Source of the DNA: Tenodera sinensis
Lineage: Eukaryota; Arthropoda; Insecta; Mantodea; Mantidae
Direction of reading: 5' to 3'
Length of the DNA: 64,000 bases
Assembly (NCBI GenBank): GCA_030765045.1
Contig: CM060965.1
Span: forward strand, 151,309,374 to 151,373,373
How positions within the stretch are numbered: the stretch's first letter is position 1; each line of letters begins with the position of its first letter. Below are positions 1-11,235 of the stretch, piece after piece. The notes under the pieces were generated by a model. That model had not been told where the DNA came from. It was given only the letters and a program-made list of their open reading frames with translations, and did no database searches. The translations under genes and the position numbers were made by a program.

Positions 1-352
1 CGTGTGTGTGTGGTGTGTGTGGTGTGTGTAGTGTGTGTGAGTGTGTAGCACGTGTGTGTGGTGTGTGTGGCGTGTGTGTGTGGTGTGTATAGTGTGTGTG
101 TGTGTAGTGTGTGTGGTGTGTGTTGTGTGTAGCGTGTGTGTGTGTGTGTGTAGTGTGTGTGTGTGGTGTGTGTGGTGTGTGTAGTGTGTGTGTGTGTAGT
201 GTGTGTGTGGTGTGTGTGGCGTGTGTGTGTGGTGTGTATAGTGTGTGTGTGTGTAGTGTGTGTGGTGTGTGGTGTGTGTTGTGTGTAGCGTGTGTGTGTG
301 TGTGTGTGTGTGTGGTGTGGTGTGGTGTGTGTAGTGTGTGTGTGGTGTGTGG
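1..352. repeat. TG-rich compound microsatellite
   Basis: The tract consists of GTGTGTG runs interrupted by GTAGTG, GGTGTG and AGCGTG variants, and it continues to the left window edge. It runs directly into a reversed fragment of the MIME-like element at about 353, so it is probably another expansion tied to that family. Cys/Val-rich ORFs inside it are simple-sequence artefacts. Confidence 0.9.
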
Positions 353-475
353 AGGCAATAAGACAATTACTGCAAATGTTTATCTGTGTTAACATGAAAT
401 AAATGAAAGAATAACTGATTATAAGGAGAGTGTATAGAAGAGTAGAGAAGGTCTTGTGAATGCAGTGTGTCATAA
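353..475 (-). mobile_element. MIME-like element, copy A (left-arm fragment, reversed)
   Basis: The segment around GCAAATGTTTATCTGTGTTA and the terminal piece TGAATGCAGTGTGTCAT match the reverse complement of the left arm seen at 9.70-9.84 kb and 60.99-61.10 kb. The rest of the arm is missing, and the TG microsatellite takes its place. The fragment is degraded, so the boundaries are approximate. Confidence 0.55.
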
Positions 476-614
476 ATATTACATAGGTATGTTTTCTTTC
501 TAAAGGTGTAGCTAAAAGTCACAACAGTCACATCTACACATCGTGAGGTGCCAATGATAATCTCAAAAACGTCATGATCTGTTTTATAACTTCTGAAGAG
601 TGTATTGTTTTCAG

Positions 615-705
615 AGAACAAACGTTTTTTGCTCATCTGTCGTAGCGTTTCTGCCTCACACTTAGGAGGTCCTGAGTTCGAATCTGGGTTAGGTGAGTTA
701 CTTGA
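615..705 (+). mobile_element. tRNA-like SINE head fragment
   Basis: The segment carries a B-box-like core, GAGTTCGAATCTGG, and an upstream piece, CTGCCTCACACTTAGGAGGT. The same arrangement occurs reversed at 27.75-27.85 kb. The acceptor stem does not pair, so this is a SINE head rather than a tRNA gene. Confidence 0.5.
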
Positions 706-1428
706 ATATGATTTTTTCCAGAGGTAAACTTATCCTGAAAGAAGAATACCGGGTAAATCCGAGCTCTAGGAACCCGAGCTCATTTCCTCTCTTGTGGCTC
801 CATTTTATTTCTTCGTTTTTTGGTTTTCCCTGTGTTTTAACTGTTAAACTGATGCACGTTTCAAATATTAAGTGAAGCACAGTAATGCGTTAGAACGAAG
901 GCAACAACAAGCAGTGAAATGAGGGAGGGAGGAAGGACAGATGGAAAGAGAGAAGGAAGGATATTGTTGATGGCCGCAGTCGGCAAGGCAGGTGTGACAG
1001 GAACACGGTCGCACCGTTAGTTCAAAGTGCATGGGGAATGAAGGGACGGAAAGTCGATAGCAGCTAGTTTCGATTTCTTTGTGTGGCCTTGACTCTCACT
1101 GTTTGAGTAAGACTGACCTGCAGGTTAGATAAGTCTTAGTCCTTCCCTTTAATAAGTACGTAATTCTCTCACTCAGAGCAATCTGCTTCTTAAACGACTT
1201 CCACACACGACTGGCACTGCCCTCTGGTATTGGGATACACGTAAGCTTTTATATTAACACTCGTGGAAAACCTGGGCTACAAAGCACAATTGATTTACAC
1301 TAGTTTTCTGAAGTTGAATTCATTTTAAAGAATCTGTAAAATGCAGCGCACATTGTTTGCGTTCCAGGAATGTTGTTTGATTGTTCTTAAGTGGATATCT
1401 ATAGAAAAGGCAGTAAGTAATCATAATA
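706..1428. other. no recognisable feature
   Basis: Mixed-composition DNA with a purine-rich patch near 918-960 (GGAGGGAGGAAGG-like). I see no coding signal longer than about 60 codons and no known repeat. Confidence 0.5.
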
Positions 1429-1436
1429 AAACAGGT

Positions 1437-1683
1437 TTCGGGGTGTACTCAGCCTCGCTAGGACTCTAAGAGGTCAATTGAGGAGCTACTTGAGTGAGAA
1501 GTACCGTCTCCAGGTTGCGAGGACCGTATATAACGGACAGAGGAACCGGGCCGCTGACCACATCCCATACTCCAGTACTGCACACCGCACTCATGACGCA
1601 GAAGTAGGGGACGCAGCGGCCGGGCGGTAACTCATCGCCCGGAAAGGTCTGTTTCGCCGTGGGAATAGTTTTATTCGTTAGTG
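1437..1683 (+). mobile_element. SINE family 4 copy (5'-truncated)
   Basis: The sequence contains AAGAGGTCAATTGAGGAG, GGGCCGCTGACC and CGGCCGGGCGGTAACTC. It aligns in order with the reverse complement of 19.99-20.20 kb and with the copy at 41.72 kb. A candidate 8-bp TSD, AAACAGGT, lies at 1429-1436 and 1684-1691. The tRNA-like head seen in the 20-kb copy is missing. It is noticeably more GC-rich than its surroundings. Confidence 0.6.
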
Positions 1684-1691
1684 AAACAGGT

Positions 1692-3360
1692 CATCAGTGA
1701 GTTTGAGTGACAACAAAGACATCGAATGCACTAATGAGAATGGCGGCCATGGGAATCAAAGCCACAACTTCCCAAATCTGAGTTCCTACAGCTAAAGTAA
1801 TCTTTAAAAATGTTTATGCTCAATAGGTTGAACATTTAAAAGTAGAAAGGGAATTTAGCAATATACGGTATCTCAGAAATTAAGCACACATATATTATGC
1901 TTATTTGACTGCAAAAACAAAACACAAACATCCCATTGTTTACAGTTAAGCACAGCTTTGCTATTCAAAGCAAATGTTGGAACGCACGCCCATTGCGATT
2001 AACACAAAAGTGCATCGGCGTTCCCTATTCTATCACACTCTCGCAAAGACACCAGTCATTTCTCTGGTTTAAAAGTTTTTCGGTCTAATTTTGAATAGTG
2101 GAGCGTGATAATGAAATATTTTTGTTTTTTCTGTGTTCTGTGTTTGTTTCTTGAATTAAGCTTGTGTACCTTACTGAGATAAATACAATATTAATTTGCA
2201 TTGTTGATTTTTCCGTAAATACTTAAACTGGGTAGTGTCGCACGCCACTCTCTCCTTCTTTAACTATCTGCTACCATTACTTGACTTGACATTTGCTAAG
2301 CCTAGCCCCATGCTTTTCCTGCTACCCCACTTAACTTGGCTTAGCGAGAGTGAGTGGACATCTATTTGCGGAATCGTGTTGGGAATGGATCGGTGGGGTA
2401 TATTGTGGTTACATATAATACCAAATGCCTTTTCCTTGAATATATTTTGGAAACATAAATAAATACAAGACTTAACACTGACGGTGTTAAGTAACAAGAA
2501 TATACATAGGAACATTGAAAGTATGGTGAATGATAATATATGTATTACGAAAATGTAGTAAAAAGAAACAGTTACATAAAATAGACAAATGTAAACTATT
2601 CTTTGCACTAAGTAATAATTCCTTTCTGACTATTTGACTTCCTGAGCAACACTGGTAGACTGGGCCTGACTCACCAATATAACTTGGCACACAAAAGTCA
2701 TCCCTTTTAACCACACTCAGTTGATAGTGTTAGTCGGAATTATAACTATTGCCGTTTAGGCTACATTAACCGTGATACAAAAGATCACCTACCCTTCTTT
2801 AGCATAAAAGCCCTAAAACACTAAACACATACATCTAAATGAAATACAGAACTGTTTGTCTCACCCAAATGTCTGGTGTGTTTTTGGAACTGGTCCTTAT
2901 CCAATTATGTTGAAATGAACATGCACATGGACTGTGGCACATTCCTGCATATCAGCCATGAAGAATAAACGCGTCGTTCCTGCTTAATTCCGCGTATGCC
3001 CAGTGTATGCCTGAATTAGCATACATCTCGAAGAAATGGTGGTGAATGCCGACGTTGCTTCTCTACGGAGAAAACTTGCTCACTTGCTTGCCCCCTTTGA
3101 CAAGCAAAACCAAGAAGCATGAGCCTGTTGACTTCGATGCGTGCTGACGTCACTGTTGGTGAACTGCTTGGCTCGATGAAGAGGAGCTTGCCGAGCAATG
3201 TTAGTAGAATTGAGAATTGCTAAGCCTATCGGCTCATCACTGACGAACATGTAGGCAAGTATGTAAGATACTAATGCTGAGCGCCTCGGCTTGATGAAGA
3301 TTAAACCATAGTGTATAAGGCTCATACATTACGCTTGGTCGCAGCTGACTATACTTTGAC
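1692..3360. other. no recognisable feature
   Basis: AT-rich DNA to about 2950, then a more GC-balanced stretch (2950-3360) with repeated GATGAAGA and GCTTG/GCTGACG words. Short ORFs on both strands overlap each other and have no recognisable domain. Confidence 0.45.
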
Positions 3361-3365
3361 TGACG

Positions 3366-3522
3366 AAGACAACTGATGGCAGCGCCTAACGGAGCTCGAC
3401 TACTTGACGAAGACTGGAGGCAGCGCTGAAGTAAACATCGAAGACTGCAGGCAACGCGCTTCGCGCTGAAGTGAAGATCAAAGACTGAAGGCAGCGCGCT
3501 TCGCGCTGAAGTGAACTAACGA
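3366..3522. repeat. short imperfect tandem repeat with GC hairpins
   Basis: Roughly 36-38-bp units of the form GAAGACTGAAGGCAGCG followed by CGCTTCGCGCTGAAGTGAA occur about 3.5 times. The later units contain AGCGCG-CTT-CGCGCT, a perfect 6-bp stem with a 3-nt loop (3493-3507). The first unit lacks the stem insert. Confidence 0.6.
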
Positions 3523-3529
3523 CTGGTCG

Positions 3530-4150
3530 GGCAGCCGGATTTTATACTGTGTGCGGGGCGTAGCGGGGGCGAGAGGGGTTACGCTTACCAACCTGACGGC
3601 TATACACCTCTCTAAGGTAAGGCCAGTCGATATCTCGAAGTGACGACCTTCCATGACGTCACATTAGGAGGCAGTAAGCACAGCAGCAAACAACTTTCCT
3701 TAACAAAAAGTGTTTAAAGTAATGCTATCAGTACCCAAGGTTTGTCGATCTAATTTTGGGACACCTATATAATCAATTAAGACAACGGCAATTCCCACAA
3801 CTTGTGGATCCAAAATAGGGACTATGACGACACAACAGTCAGCTAGAATAAAGCTGCAGAAATGAGATTCCTAAGATCAACAGCTGGATATCAAAGGACA
3901 GACAAAAAACATAATACAGAAATAACATCATAATTAAACGTAGAGGAACTAAACACAACAACACTGAAATATAGAACAAACTGGAAACAACATTTAGTAA
4001 GGATGACTGAAAAAAGGACATCAAAGGTGGCATATTCACCACGAGGAAGAAGAAACTTGGGAAGATGGAAAACGATGGAAGCAGCAGCAATTGGAACCCG
4101 GAACAGACCAATAAAAGGTCTAAGCCGTGATGAAGAAGTAAACAACCTGA
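3530..4150. other. no recognisable feature
   Basis: Unique-looking DNA. The short ORFs on both strands overlap each other and lack domains. Confidence 0.4.
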
Positions 4151-4154
4151 AAGG

Positions 4155-4156
4155 CA

Positions 4157-4188
<32 letters not shown>

Positions 4189-4194
4189 GCCACC
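4155..4194. repeat. CCACCG hexanucleotide microsatellite
   Basis: About six units of CCACCG/CCGCCA end directly at the 5' TSD of the SINE that follows. Confidence 0.85.
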
Positions 4195-4205
4195 GGGATC
4201 ACGGA

Positions 4206-4430
4206 GGGGTGTGCGTTGGCCGAGTGGTTGCACCGTTCACCTCTCACCAAAGTGGGCCTGGGTGGAATTTGTGATGCACAAACCAGCGCTAGGACGGGTT
4301 TCCTCCGGGTTCGCCGGATCCCGCCATCTCATTCCACCGGTGCCCCATCTTCATTCCGTGTATCAACAGCGTCACCGCCTGCAGTGCCACGCGTATCAAA
4401 AGCGGGCGTAAAACAGCACAAAAAGAAATG
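4206..4430 (+). mobile_element. SINE family 1 copy (Leu/Ser-type tRNA head)
   Basis: It is flanked by a perfect 11-bp TSD, GGGATCACGGA, at 4195-4205 and 4431-4441. The head contains GCCGAGTGGTT (A-box type). The body contains GACGGGTTTCCTCCGGGTTC, CATTCCACCGGTG, GTCACCGCCTGCAGTGCC and AGCGGGCGTAAAACA, and the tail is A-rich. The body matches copies at 14.19 kb and 58.51 kb. Confidence 0.9.
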
Positions 4431-4441
4431 GGGATCACGGA

Positions 4442-5586
4442 TTATACTCTCTTATGGGTCCGCTTAGAATTGGTCGGCCAATCTCATTCTATGAAATGCA
4501 AGTTTGTATGAAAAAGCTAGTAATAAATGGACAAATAGTAGAGTTAAATGGGACATTCTCAGAGGATATTTACATAGATTGTTAATTTAGTAGTTTAGTA
4601 ATATGGTACACTAAAATATAAAGAACGTGGGTAGCAGAATCAATGACAAAAGTTGTTGATATTTAAATGACGTCAGAACAATAGAATGGCAAAATGTGAC
4701 ATTCCTGCCTGTGAAGTGACAAATAACATTCCTTATTTACAACCAGGAAAAAATTAACCTTTTTATTAGAAAGTCTTAAGAAAAGTTCATTTTTTCCTTA
4801 TCAACGGAGGTGAAGCACTGAAATGAAATGTTGCGAAGAAGGTGCAGAAAATAATACTGATAATTAATGCAGATAGCTTGTCATGTGTTTTATCCAGATC
4901 TAATTACCATGATAATAAGAAAATACATACCTTTCAGAAAGACAGGAAATGAGATGGGAAAAAGCGAGCGAGGCATATAAATAGCCTTCATCGACATGAA
5001 ACATTGTATTCAGCTGAACGGGAACTCCGTTAACAAAAGCGGTAGCAGAAGCGATAAAGAAAGGCAATTGTGCGGTGGAAAGAAATGTAATGGATAACGA
5101 ACGAGCATGTACAGCGGTAATGATGTGTCGCAGGCCTGTTCCATAACCACCATCGGGGGAGGGGAGGAAAGTCAATATCTAGGGCACCTGTGGCAATACG
5201 TATTTGTTTCAGATCAGCAGCCCAAGCCACCAATATGAGCTCACAAAAACTGTACATTCTCCAGCATTAATGGCGCGTCCTTAACAATTCCTTTTCACTC
5301 TTAATAAGCTACTAGCCGACGCTAATAAGTCAAGAAACTATGCCTTTGTGTGTAGATGATGCGTAGTAACAAAGGTAACGTAGAAGAAAAGTGAAAAAAA
5401 TGATTTTTAGTTGAAAGCTCTGAGAATCAACGATCAAGTACTCAGCAAATGCTGTTTAGGCACTGGGGATTCTTTTTAAATTGTTCCATTTATATCCCAC
5501 CTTTTGCTGCAGAGGTCATATCGGCGGCCTTGCCTATTGGCAAATGGTGTTACTCGTTCAACAGTGGGTTTTTCGGTCTTTGGGGT
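4442..5586. other. no recognisable feature
   Basis: AT-rich DNA with no supported gene or repeat. Confidence 0.4.
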
Positions 5587-5602
5587 TTTTATACGTGGAA
5601 TT

Positions 5603-5633
<31 letters not shown>

Positions 5634-5799
5634 ACACACACACACACTCATTCATTCATTCATTCATTCATACTTCCAGACTCAAGGAAGGATGAGGAAT
5701 AATCTTGGCTGGAGAAAACTTCCTACCTCCCTGCCAGGAATCGAACCGGGGACCCCTAGCACAGCAGGCAGGTGCTCTACCAACTGCGCCACGGGGCCA
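5587..5799 (-). mobile_element. SINE family 2 copy with microsatellite tail
   Basis: Read on the minus strand, it has a tRNA-like head (GTGGCGCAGTTGGTAGAGCA, then GGTTCGATTCCTGG as B box) and a short body ending in CTTGAGTCTGGAAGTATGAA. The tail is (TGAA)n followed by (TG)n, which on the plus strand is CA at about 5602-5646 and TTCA at 5648-5670. The same head-body-tail order occurs at 25.61 kb. Confidence 0.75.
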
Positions 5800-5941
5800 G
5801 CCGCCCTGGGGATTTTGTTGAAGAAATGTTATAAGAAATTATTAGCCAACCAAGCAAGAATTTGTGAGTTTTCTGCATTATATAAGTTCATTCTGATACA
5901 CTGATGAAAACAGAATTTGTCATTTAGCTTAATGTTCGCAC

Positions 5942-6254
5942 AAAGGCAGCGTCGTGGTCGAGCAGTCAGGCCGGTCGCCTATCACCAAGGCAGCGGCGTC
6001 TGGGCAGATTTCCCTCGCCACTTATTCCACCAACTGCTCCATCATCACCTTTCCATTCATTCATTTCGTCTGCATTTCGTATCATCCTCTTTGTCACTCA
6101 CATACTTGGCACTAGGCTGACCAGCCGCTTCCCAGTCTTCACTCTGTCCGGTCCATAGGTTCGTCTGCTCCCCAACAGGCATCTGATCCTAGGCACAGTC
6201 CTACGGGGTGTCAGTCCTCCATACGGGGAGGGTAAACAGGTAAAGAAGAAGAAG
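5942..6254 (+). mobile_element. SINE family 5 (tRNA-like head, GAA tail)
   Basis: The head is GTCGTGGTCGAGCAGTCAGG, related to the A box of family 1 but with a different body (CACTAGGCTGACCAGCC, CAGTCCTCCATACGGGG). It ends in AAAGAAGAAGAAG. A near-perfect TSD, ATGTTCG(C/T)AC, is found at 5932 and 6255. Confidence 0.65.
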
Positions 6255-6264
6255 ATGTTCGTAC

Positions 6265-6705
6265 CTAGGCAAGAGCTATGGGAACTTCTCTTACGTCTTA
6301 GGTTTTCTCGAGATCTTTCAAGCCGTACCATATCCGTTGTAAGGTGTACAAGAGATACCGTTCTATATTTCTGCGAGTTCCATGTCAGCCACGGAAAGAA
6401 AATTAAACTTATCAAACTGAAAGTCAGCTTCACAATGAAACTGTAAAGGCAACGCCTTTCATCTACTTGCCTGAAAGAGACCTCAAGTGTAGATAATTAC
6501 GTGCCCAATTGCTATGTGCTCAATTGCCAATGCGCCCAACTGCTCTGCGTCCTTTAGAATGTATTCACTTCAGTGGTTAGTTATTTTTTCTGTTCGTGAA
6601 AATGTCTCTCACAAACCAATCATAAAGTTCAGTGCCTTGTTTTTTTCATGATCGTAAGTGTGCCGTGAAATGAGCAACACCTGTCTAATAGTATACTATC
6701 CGTTT
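6265..6705. other. no recognisable feature
   Basis: The segment holds a short cluster of CCCAATTGC/CTCAATTGC words at 6510-6545, otherwise nothing recognised. Confidence 0.4.
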
Positions 6706-6711
6706 TTGCTT

Positions 6712-7722
6712 CACACCTCGTGGCGAGACCTGCTGGTCTAGCTACCCGAGGCCACTGGTCTTGCAGAAGGCTTTCCAACTCCATCCCGGTACACCGTTTT
6801 GCTTTACACCTCGTGGCGAGACCTGCTGGTCTAGCTACCCGAGGCCACTGGTCTTGCAGAAGGCTTTCCAACTCCATCCCGGTACACCGTTTTGCTTTAC
6901 ACCTCGTGGCGAGACCTGCTGGTCTAGCTACCCGAGGCCACTGGTCTTGCTGAAGACTTTCCAACTCCATTCCGGTACACCGTTTTGCTTCACACCTCGT
7001 GGCGAGACCTGCTGGTCTAGCTACCCGAGGCCACTGGTCTTGCAGAAGGCTTTCCAACTCCATCCCGGTACACCGTTTTGCTTTACACCTCGTGGCGAGA
7101 CCTGCTGGTCTAGCTACCCGAGGCCACTGGTCTTGCTGAAGACTTTCCAACTCCATCCCGGTACACCGTTTTGCTTTACACCTCGTGGCGAGACCTGCTG
7201 GTCTAGCTACCCGAGGCCACTGGTCTTGCTGAAGACTTTCCAACTCCATTCCGGTACACCGTTTTGCTTCACACCTCGTGGCGAGACCTGCTGGTCTAGC
7301 TACCGGCCACTGGTCTTGCAGAAGGCTTTCCAACTCCATTCCGGTACACCATTTTGCTTTACACCTCGTGGCGAGACCTGCTGGTCTAGCTACCGGCCAC
7401 TGGTCTTGCAGAAGGCTTTCCAACTCCATCCCGGTACACCGTTTTGCTTTACACCTCGTGGCGAGACCTGCTGGTCTAGCTACCCGAGGCCACTGGTCTT
7501 GCAGAAGGCTTTCCAACTCCATCCCGGTACACCGTTTTGCTTTACACCTCGTGGCGAGACCTGCTGGTCTAGCTACCCGAGGCCACTGGTCTTGCTGAAG
7601 ACTTTCCAACTCCATTCCGGTACACCGTTTTGCTTCACACCTCGTGGCGAGACCTGCTGGTCTAGCTACCGGCCACTGGTCTTGCAGAAGGCTTTCCAAC
7701 TCCATTCCGGTACACCATTTTT
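6712..7722. repeat. 93-bp satellite, 11 units
   Basis: There are eleven head-to-tail units of 93 bp (31 codons). Three units (near 7265, 7355 and 7635) are 90 bp because CGA is missing from CTACCCGAGGCC. Linked variants distinguish the units: CTTGCAGAAGGC versus CTTGCTGAAGAC, CATCCCGG versus CATTCCGG, and CTTCACACC versus CTTTACACC. Units starting CTTCACACC follow units ending CATTCCGG, which gives a three-to-four-unit higher-order pattern. Each unit holds AGACC-TGCT-GGTCT inside a GTGGC/GCCAC pair, so it can fold into a hairpin. Both strands stay open for about 350 codons because unit and indel lengths are multiples of three. I see no start context, splice structure or family match and treat it as satellite. 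Confidence 0.9.
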
Positions 7723-8100
7723 ATCACGAGATGTCATGCCTTCTATGCCGCGCCGGCTTAGGAAACATACTGTTCTTGATAAGTAAAATTATAAGTTTAC
7801 AATTGAAGCAAATATTGATGTAATATTGTTCATTACACTGTCCTCAGTTATCAGTAAAACTACCAGAGGTTGTACCCATGAGTGTATACAAAATTAAGAG
7901 TTTGAATTCTAATTAATAATATAAAATGTTGTATCGTAAATGTATGTTCAGTCCATAAGAAGTTTTTTCTTGCAATGTAGAACTTAAACCTCCGAGATCT
8001 TATCCTCTGCAAATACCATCTACTTCAATAACTCAGAATTAAGATTCACCTATTGACCTTATCCTTATATGAGAATTACATGATCCAGCTACTTATATAG
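7723..8100. other. no recognisable feature
   Basis: AT-rich spacer between the satellite and the next SINE. Confidence 0.4.
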
Positions 8101-8262
8101 AGTCAGTCTGGGTGGCTTGGTTAGGCGTTGGCCTGCTGATCCCAAGATTGCGGGTTCAAAGCCACATGTCATACATTTACTGGCATCAGAAGAACTCTGG
8201 CGAAACGAAACTGCGGCACACTGGTGACACAGATATGATCCTGGTAATTGAATATATGTTTT
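8101..8262 (+). mobile_element. SINE family 3 copy (GGTCTGGG head, diverged)
   Basis: It contains GTCTGGGTGGCTTGGTTAGG, a B-box GGGTTCAAAGCC, TTTACTGGCAT, GCGGCACACTGG and ATGATCCTGGTAATTGA. All occur in the same order as at 59.88 kb and 61.52 kb. The copy is older-looking and no clear TSD was found. Confidence 0.7.
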
Positions 8263-8884
8263 ACGGGTAGAAAGAGAGAAGTTTTTACGTATGAGAGGGA
8301 CGGATGGTGGTAGCAGAATACCTGCGACGCACCCCATAGTTTTTTGCAGGTCCTTCAGAACGGTGATTTTTCGCGAGCTGCAAGCTCACAACAGAAGCCT
8401 AAGTTAAACATTCTGACCTCTTAATGCAGGGGTCCGAGGTTCTTAATGTTGGCGTGAAGAATTTTGCTTTATCCAGAGCCATTACCTACCCTCCTCCGTC
8501 TTCTCCTTACCTTGGTCATGGGCATAGACAATATGTTAATCATGTACTGCTGTGTTGTTAAACCAGAGTTTAAAGTAGTGTGCCTGTCTCTCAAGTTGGA
8601 TAGGCCTGGTCTAAGCCAAAAGTGAGAATTTGTCTTTATCATCTGATTGAGACCATGGTAGTTTTCTACCACAGTACTTATTTTCCTCCTTTCACTTTTT
8701 TCTCAGTCACACTTCTAGTGCTGCTTCGACGTATTTATTTATTACCATGGCCCGAATTTTGATTATCCAAAAATAATTATTAAAAGTGACAAACTACGCT
8801 AAATGTTTTAAGAATTGATCCAAAACCGATATTTATGTAAGCTATTAAATTGTGAATTAAATTATTATGAGAAAGATGTCTTTG
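8263..8884. other. no recognisable feature
   Basis: AT-rich unique DNA. Confidence 0.4.
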
Positions 8885-8889
8885 AAAAT

Positions 8890-9869
8890 TCAAACCAGTA
8901 ACGAGAAATGTGTCGGAAAGTGTTAACGCCACAAAAAAATATTTATATAAACTGTGCCCTTAGCCAAGATTTCTGTACTTTTACTTTCTCTAGTGCGTAT
9001 AGTAAAGCAGAGAAATTATTGTATACCACCCAAAAATTCGATGTCGAGATTTCACCCAAAATATGTTTTGAGGTCCCCGAATAAAAGAAAAGCAGTTTTA
9101 GAAAAAGGTCCGTGTGTGTGTCTGCTATGTGTCTGTCAGTCTGTGGACAGCATAACTCAAAAACGAAAAGTCGGTTAAAAACCAAAGTTGGTATTTAAGC
9201 TTAATGTCTTTCAAGGATGTGACACGAAGATTTTGAAAAAAAAAATTCCTCAAACCTAAACACCTTTACATGGAAACTTTTTCGAAAATTTTTATTTTCT
9301 TGAGAATGGCTCTAACGATTTTGATTAAACTGCCATATGTTTGAGATATTTTATGGAAAATGAATGTATATTTTGAATTTTCTGGCTATCCCATGTAGTC
9401 CTATTTAATCTGGATGACTGGTGTACCGTAAGTGATAGACCAAATCTTACTGTACAAAAAATGTAGATCTTGCTTGAACACACAATCTATGTCCAAATAA
9501 ACGTTTGTAGAATAGACCATTTCGAATATATGTCTTATTATTTGTGTGAGTTTTGGAATACTTAAACTTTCGTCAAATGGAACATGTTATTCATATTTTT
9601 ATTTTATATTAGCCGTGCAAAGAGAACGGAATCTCAAGGCTTTAAAAGATGTGCCTATCACTCAAAGCCTACTGTATTCCCATACTCCCCTTGCACCTAC
9701 AAGGAAAAGAGCAATAAGATAATTTCTGAAAGTGTTTATCTCAACTAACACGAAGAAGGTATATTCCTGTATAGGAATAAGAGTTTGCAAGAATGGTTTT
9801 GCAATAGCAGAGAAAGTCGTGTGAGTGCAACACATCAGATTTTCACTATTACAATGTGCAGTACACTCA
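8890..9869 (-). mobile_element. MIME-like element, copy B (reversed)
   Basis: Read on the minus strand, the left arm starts at about 9869 (GTGTACTGCAC, ATGTGTTGCACTCACACGAC, CCTTGTAGGTGCAAGGGGA). It continues through CTTCGTGTCACATCC and CTTTGGTTTTTAACCGAC and reaches the internal seed at about 9105-9150 (GACAGACACATAGCAGACAC). The right arm follows, with GGGGACCTCAAAACATATTT and AATCTCGACATCGAATTTTT at about 9030-9085. The seed here is short and unexpanded. At 8885-8945 a plus-oriented piece resembling the middle of the left arm adjoins the right arm. Confidence 0.8.
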
Positions 9870-9882
9870 CACACAGACACAC

Positions 9883-10018
<136 letters not shown>

Positions 10019-10019
10019 A

Positions 10020-10939
10020 ATTTATATTTAATTACTTTTTTTTACTGAGTGTCTCATATCTAGATATCGTATTTTTTATGGAATACAGTACTGTCGATCT
10101 ATTAGATCCATGTTAGAGAAAGTAGACATGTGAAAGCTGATTCCTTTATTATGATACATAGAAAATGGTGTACACTGTGCTTAGCAAATACCACTACATT
10201 ATAAAACCCATTTCTTTTGTGATGCAATGCCACATGTTGCTCCGGTATCGTGCCTTTTGTTATCGCACAGGTGCTTAGGTTACGCCACCAATCTAATTAA
10301 ACTCGACGCGAGCACGTAACTTGATATCTGGTTAGAAGGGTTTGATTTACCTCCCTCTCTATCTGTGTTTTGCAAACAATCAATTGTATTCTTAATTGGA
10401 TTACCATCACAGATGTCAATTTACGTATGCATTTTATTCAAATTTAATGTCGTTCAGGACTTCTTTAAAATACCAGGCTTAGAGTTGCGCTTTAAGCCTG
10501 TAAATGACGCAGTAATTGGTAGGTTTACGGGTAGTACTGGTAGCAATGGTAGGGAAAGACACATTTAAATACAAAATACAACGAATAAATGTAATGAGAA
10601 AGCCAAACATAATGATCACCAAAAACTGCGGTCTTGACTTAGTCACTGCGATCAAAATAAAAGTTTTACTTTTCAATTCTTATTTACATATGAATTTATA
10701 GTTACATTGTAGTTAGAAGTCAACAAAACGAAAGATGGAAACCATGAAAATGATATATCTAAATGACAGAATCAACAAAGGAAGGTCAGCAATACCAAAT
10801 TTAACGCAATTTTATGGGATAAGGATATTATAATTAAAAAAAAAAAAACATATATATTATAAAAATGTAATCGCATATGAATGAGGAACTTGGCATTTGA
10901 AATCAAGAACACTAGCTAAAATAAATTCTACATAAACGG
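10020..10939. other. no recognisable feature
   Basis: AT-rich DNA. A short A-run lies at about 10836-10848. Confidence 0.4.
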
Positions 10940-11235
10940 AGAGATAAAATTAGAAACACAATTATAAAGGAAGAAATGAAAGTAAAAGGTTCATTGGTAG
11001 AAGAAATTAAAACAGAACAATTAAAATAGTTTGGACACATGAAAAGGATGGATAGAGCAGACTGCCGAAGGATATAACATGAATGAACTCCAGTGGAACG
11101 TAAGAATAGGGAAAGACCCAAACTGACATGAAAGCAAGGTAGGAAACAGTGAAAGATTAGGAGATTAGAAATATGGAGCCTGGGAATTCAAAGAAAACGG
11201 GAGTACGGTTATAACTCCTAAATGAGTGCAGGAAG
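10940..11235 (+). pseudogene. decayed RTE-like LINE, C-terminal tail
   Basis: Conceptual translation, with several stops and frame changes, gives pieces such as IIKEEMKVKGSLVEEIKTEQ, FGHMKRMDRADCRR and ERPKLT. These match the 'LKWFGHVKRM...GRPR..W' tail common at the C-terminus of arthropod RTE-like LINE polymerases and also seen in the LINE at 14.6 kb here. Upstream polymerase domains are absent or unreadable. No TSD found. Confidence 0.6.

Noticed and set aside
4003..4467. A 154-codon ORF with a TATATATA-like Thr/Ala run as a protein gene.
   Set aside because: It runs across the CCACCG microsatellite and then SINE family 1; both parts are repeat sequence.
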